From contig NZ_JQSG02000006.1 in assembly GCF_000754095.2 (NCBI RefSeq), forward strand, positions 604,939-668,938: a stretch of 64,000 bases of DNA. Direction: 5' to 3'. Position numbers and translations under genes: made by a program. The notes beneath the pieces were generated by a model. The model was not told the origin of the DNA, made no database searches, and was given only the letters and a program-made list of their open reading frames with translations. Shown piece after piece: positions 62,885 through 64,000 of the stretch (position 1 is the stretch's first letter; the number at the start of each line of letters is the position of its first letter). Source of the stretch: Acidihalobacter prosperus (lineage in GTDB: Bacteria > Pseudomonadota > Gammaproteobacteria > DSM-5130 > Acidihalobacteraceae).

Positions 62885-63657
62885 GCATTTCTCAGGAGTT
62901 TTTGATTGGCGCCGCCGGCTTGTGCGTGGATTTCGACGAGCGGCGAGTGCTGGATCGCATTGATCTGACGCTGGGTGAGCGTGAGATCGTTACGCTCATC
63001 GGCCCCAACGGTGCGGGCAAGACGACATTGGTCAGAACCTTGCTCGGGCTGCAAAGGCCGAGTGCCGGACGCCTGTCGCGCCGTCCGGGCCTGCGTCTTG
63101 GCTACATGCCGCAGCGGGTGACCGTGGACGCCGTGATGCCGATGAACGTGGCGCGCTTCCTGCGTCTCGGCGCGCGTCACCGGGCCGCGGTGGCGCGTAC
63201 GGCTGCGAGGCTGGGAGTCGAGGGACTCCTGGGCAGCCCGATCCAGGGACTTTCCGGAGGTGAAATGCAGCGCGTGCTGCTTGCGCGTGCGCTATTGCGC
63301 GATCCGCAACTGCTGGTTTTGGACGAGCCGGCCCAGGGTGTGGATGTCGGCCTGCAGGCCGCATTTTATCGCTTGATCCGCCAGATACGCGACGAACAGG
63401 GCTGCGGCGTGCTCATGGTGTCGCACGACTTGCATCTGGTGATGGCCGCGACCGACCGGGTGATTTGCCTCAACGGTCACGTCTGCTGCACGGGGCGGCC
63501 CGAGGCCGTCAGCCGGGATCCGGCCTACCGCCAGCTGTTCGGCGGCACCGACACGCGCGGTCTGGCCGTGTACGCTCACGATCATGATCACGCCCATGAT
63601 GTCCTCCCGGCCATGGGGGAGGAAGGGGCTATAGATAAGGGGGGCAGCGATGCCTGA
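62881..63657 (+). CDS. znuC: Zinc ABC transporter ATP-binding protein ZnuC
   Basis: A 258-residue ABC ATPase. Walker A GPNGAGKTT (41-49), signature LSGGEMQRVLLARALLRDP, Walker B LLVLDEPAQGVD and the switch His in LMVSHDLH are all present. The C-terminus has a His/Asp-rich patch (HDHDHAHD) that may bind zinc. GTG 62881 overlaps the zur stop, and its own end overlaps the znuB start by eight bases. Confidence 0.94.
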   Translation: MSISQEFLIGAAGLCVDFDERRVLDRIDLTLGEREIVTLIGPNGAGKTTLVRTLLGLQRPSAGRLSRRPGLRLGYMPQRVTVDAVMPMNVARFLRLGARHRAAVARTAARLGVEGLLGSPIQGLSGGEMQRVLLARALLRDPQLLVLDEPAQGVDVGLQAAFYRLIRQIRDEQGCGVLMVSHDLHLVMAATDRVICLNGHVCCTGRPEAVSRDPAYRQLFGGTDTRGLAVYAHDHDHAHDVLPAMGEEGAIDKGGSDA

Positions 63658-64000
63658 ATTCGTCTGGCATGCCTTGCTCGGCGGCATGGGGGTGGCCTGC
63701 GTGGCGGGGCCGCTGGGCTGTTTCGTGGTGTGGCGCCGAATGGCCTATTTCGGCGACACGCTTTCGCACTCGGCATTGCTGGGCGTGGCGCTCGGTTTTC
63801 TGCTGGGCGTGGATTTGCGTATCGGGATTTTGGCGGTCTGTCTGATCGCTGGCTTGATGCTGGTGGCCATGCAGGGGCGCCGGCGCCTGGCGAGCGACAC
63901 GCTGCTCGGCATCATCGCGCATACTGCGCTTTCGCTGGGTATGGTGACCATCGCCTTTCTGCCGTCGCTGCGCATCGACCTGATGGGCTATCTGTTCGGC
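63650..64000 (+). CDS. znuB: Zinc ABC transporter permease ZnuB, 3' end outside window
   Basis: The first 117 residues of the inner-membrane permease of the ZnuB family. Helices VWHALLGGMGVACVAGPLGCFVVWRRMAYFGDTLSHSALLGVALGF and the next two are typical, with the family motif YFGDTLSHSALLG. The gene starts within the end of znuC and runs beyond the last base of the window. Confidence 0.93.
   Translation, partial: MPEFVWHALLGGMGVACVAGPLGCFVVWRRMAYFGDTLSHSALLGVALGFLLGVDLRIGILAVCLIAGLMLVAMQGRRRLASDTLLGIIAHTALSLGMVTIAFLPSLRIDLMGYLFG

Noticed and set aside
1-64000. CRISPR arrays, tRNA or rRNA genes, prophage or integrase
   Set aside because: No regularly spaced repeats, no cloverleaf-like segment and no phage or integrase protein were recognised on either strand.

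Overview
The window is a high-GC, gene-dense piece of a proteobacterial chromosome. PelABCDEFG, a Zur-controlled ZnuABC system, a CsdA/RhlE helicase pair, a split glycine decarboxylase (GcvPA/GcvPB) and a small DgkA all point to a gammaproteobacterium. A Chromatiales/Ectothiorhodospiraceae-like chemolithotroph would fit, but that is inference and no marker here proves it. No rRNA, tRNA, CRISPR array or prophage was seen. The only mobile element recognised is one IS1182-type insertion sequence.

Layout. (1) 1-5632: the 3' end of a GGDEF gene, then a large GAF-LOV-PAS-GGDEF-EAL gene cut in its first GAF domain by the insertion sequence (885-2480). (2) 5715-7583: an MFS transporter and a LysE-type exporter. 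(3) 14969-7590, minus strand: four genes in a row, a membrane PAS-GGDEF-EAL protein, an FMN/Fe-S glutamate-synthase-like protein, a catabolic-type acetolactate synthase and an aldehyde dehydrogenase. (4) 17511-15061, minus strand: arsR-type regulator, Old Yellow Enzyme and pirin, with two palindromes that look like operators. (5) 17633-26528: a membrane protein of unknown function, a membrane-anchored 2OG-Fe(II) oxygenase, a BaiN/HI0933-type flavoprotein, a DeaD/CsdA helicase facing a cold-shock protein, DedA, RecQ and a cytochrome b561-like protein. (6) 38861-26540, minus strand: a complete pel exopolysaccharide operon in which pelB is split into two genes, the second carrying a frameshift. 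(7) 39202-48883: RhlE, then a zinc metallopeptidase, the proteasome-like protease Anbu, a circularly permuted ATP-grasp protein, an alpha-E protein, a very large transglutaminase/DUF2126 protein and an acidic protein of unknown function. (8) 49205-54774: a membrane PAS-GGDEF protein, a Ser/Thr kinase-HDOD-GAF fusion and an S41 protease. (9) 54838-60029: a tandem glycine riboswitch with a terminator, then gcvT-gcvH-gcvPA-tpx-gcvPB. (10) 60108-64000: dgkA, an LpxH-like phosphoesterase and znuA divergent from zur-znuC-znuB across a Zur box.

How the parts fit. Cyclic-di-GMP signalling is a theme: four GGDEF proteins, two of them with EAL domains, share the window with the Pel machinery, whose PelD keeps an RxxD c-di-GMP site. 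One of these enzymes has a LOV blue-light domain and is broken by the insertion sequence. The most interesting poorly described system is the Anbu / ATP-grasp / alpha-E / transglutaminase / metallopeptidase cluster. Its gene content suggests ATP-dependent peptide ligation paired with dedicated proteolysis, but its substrate is unknown.

Start codons were chosen by family length, ribosome binding site and overlap with the upstream gene. Where these disagree it is stated in the entry.
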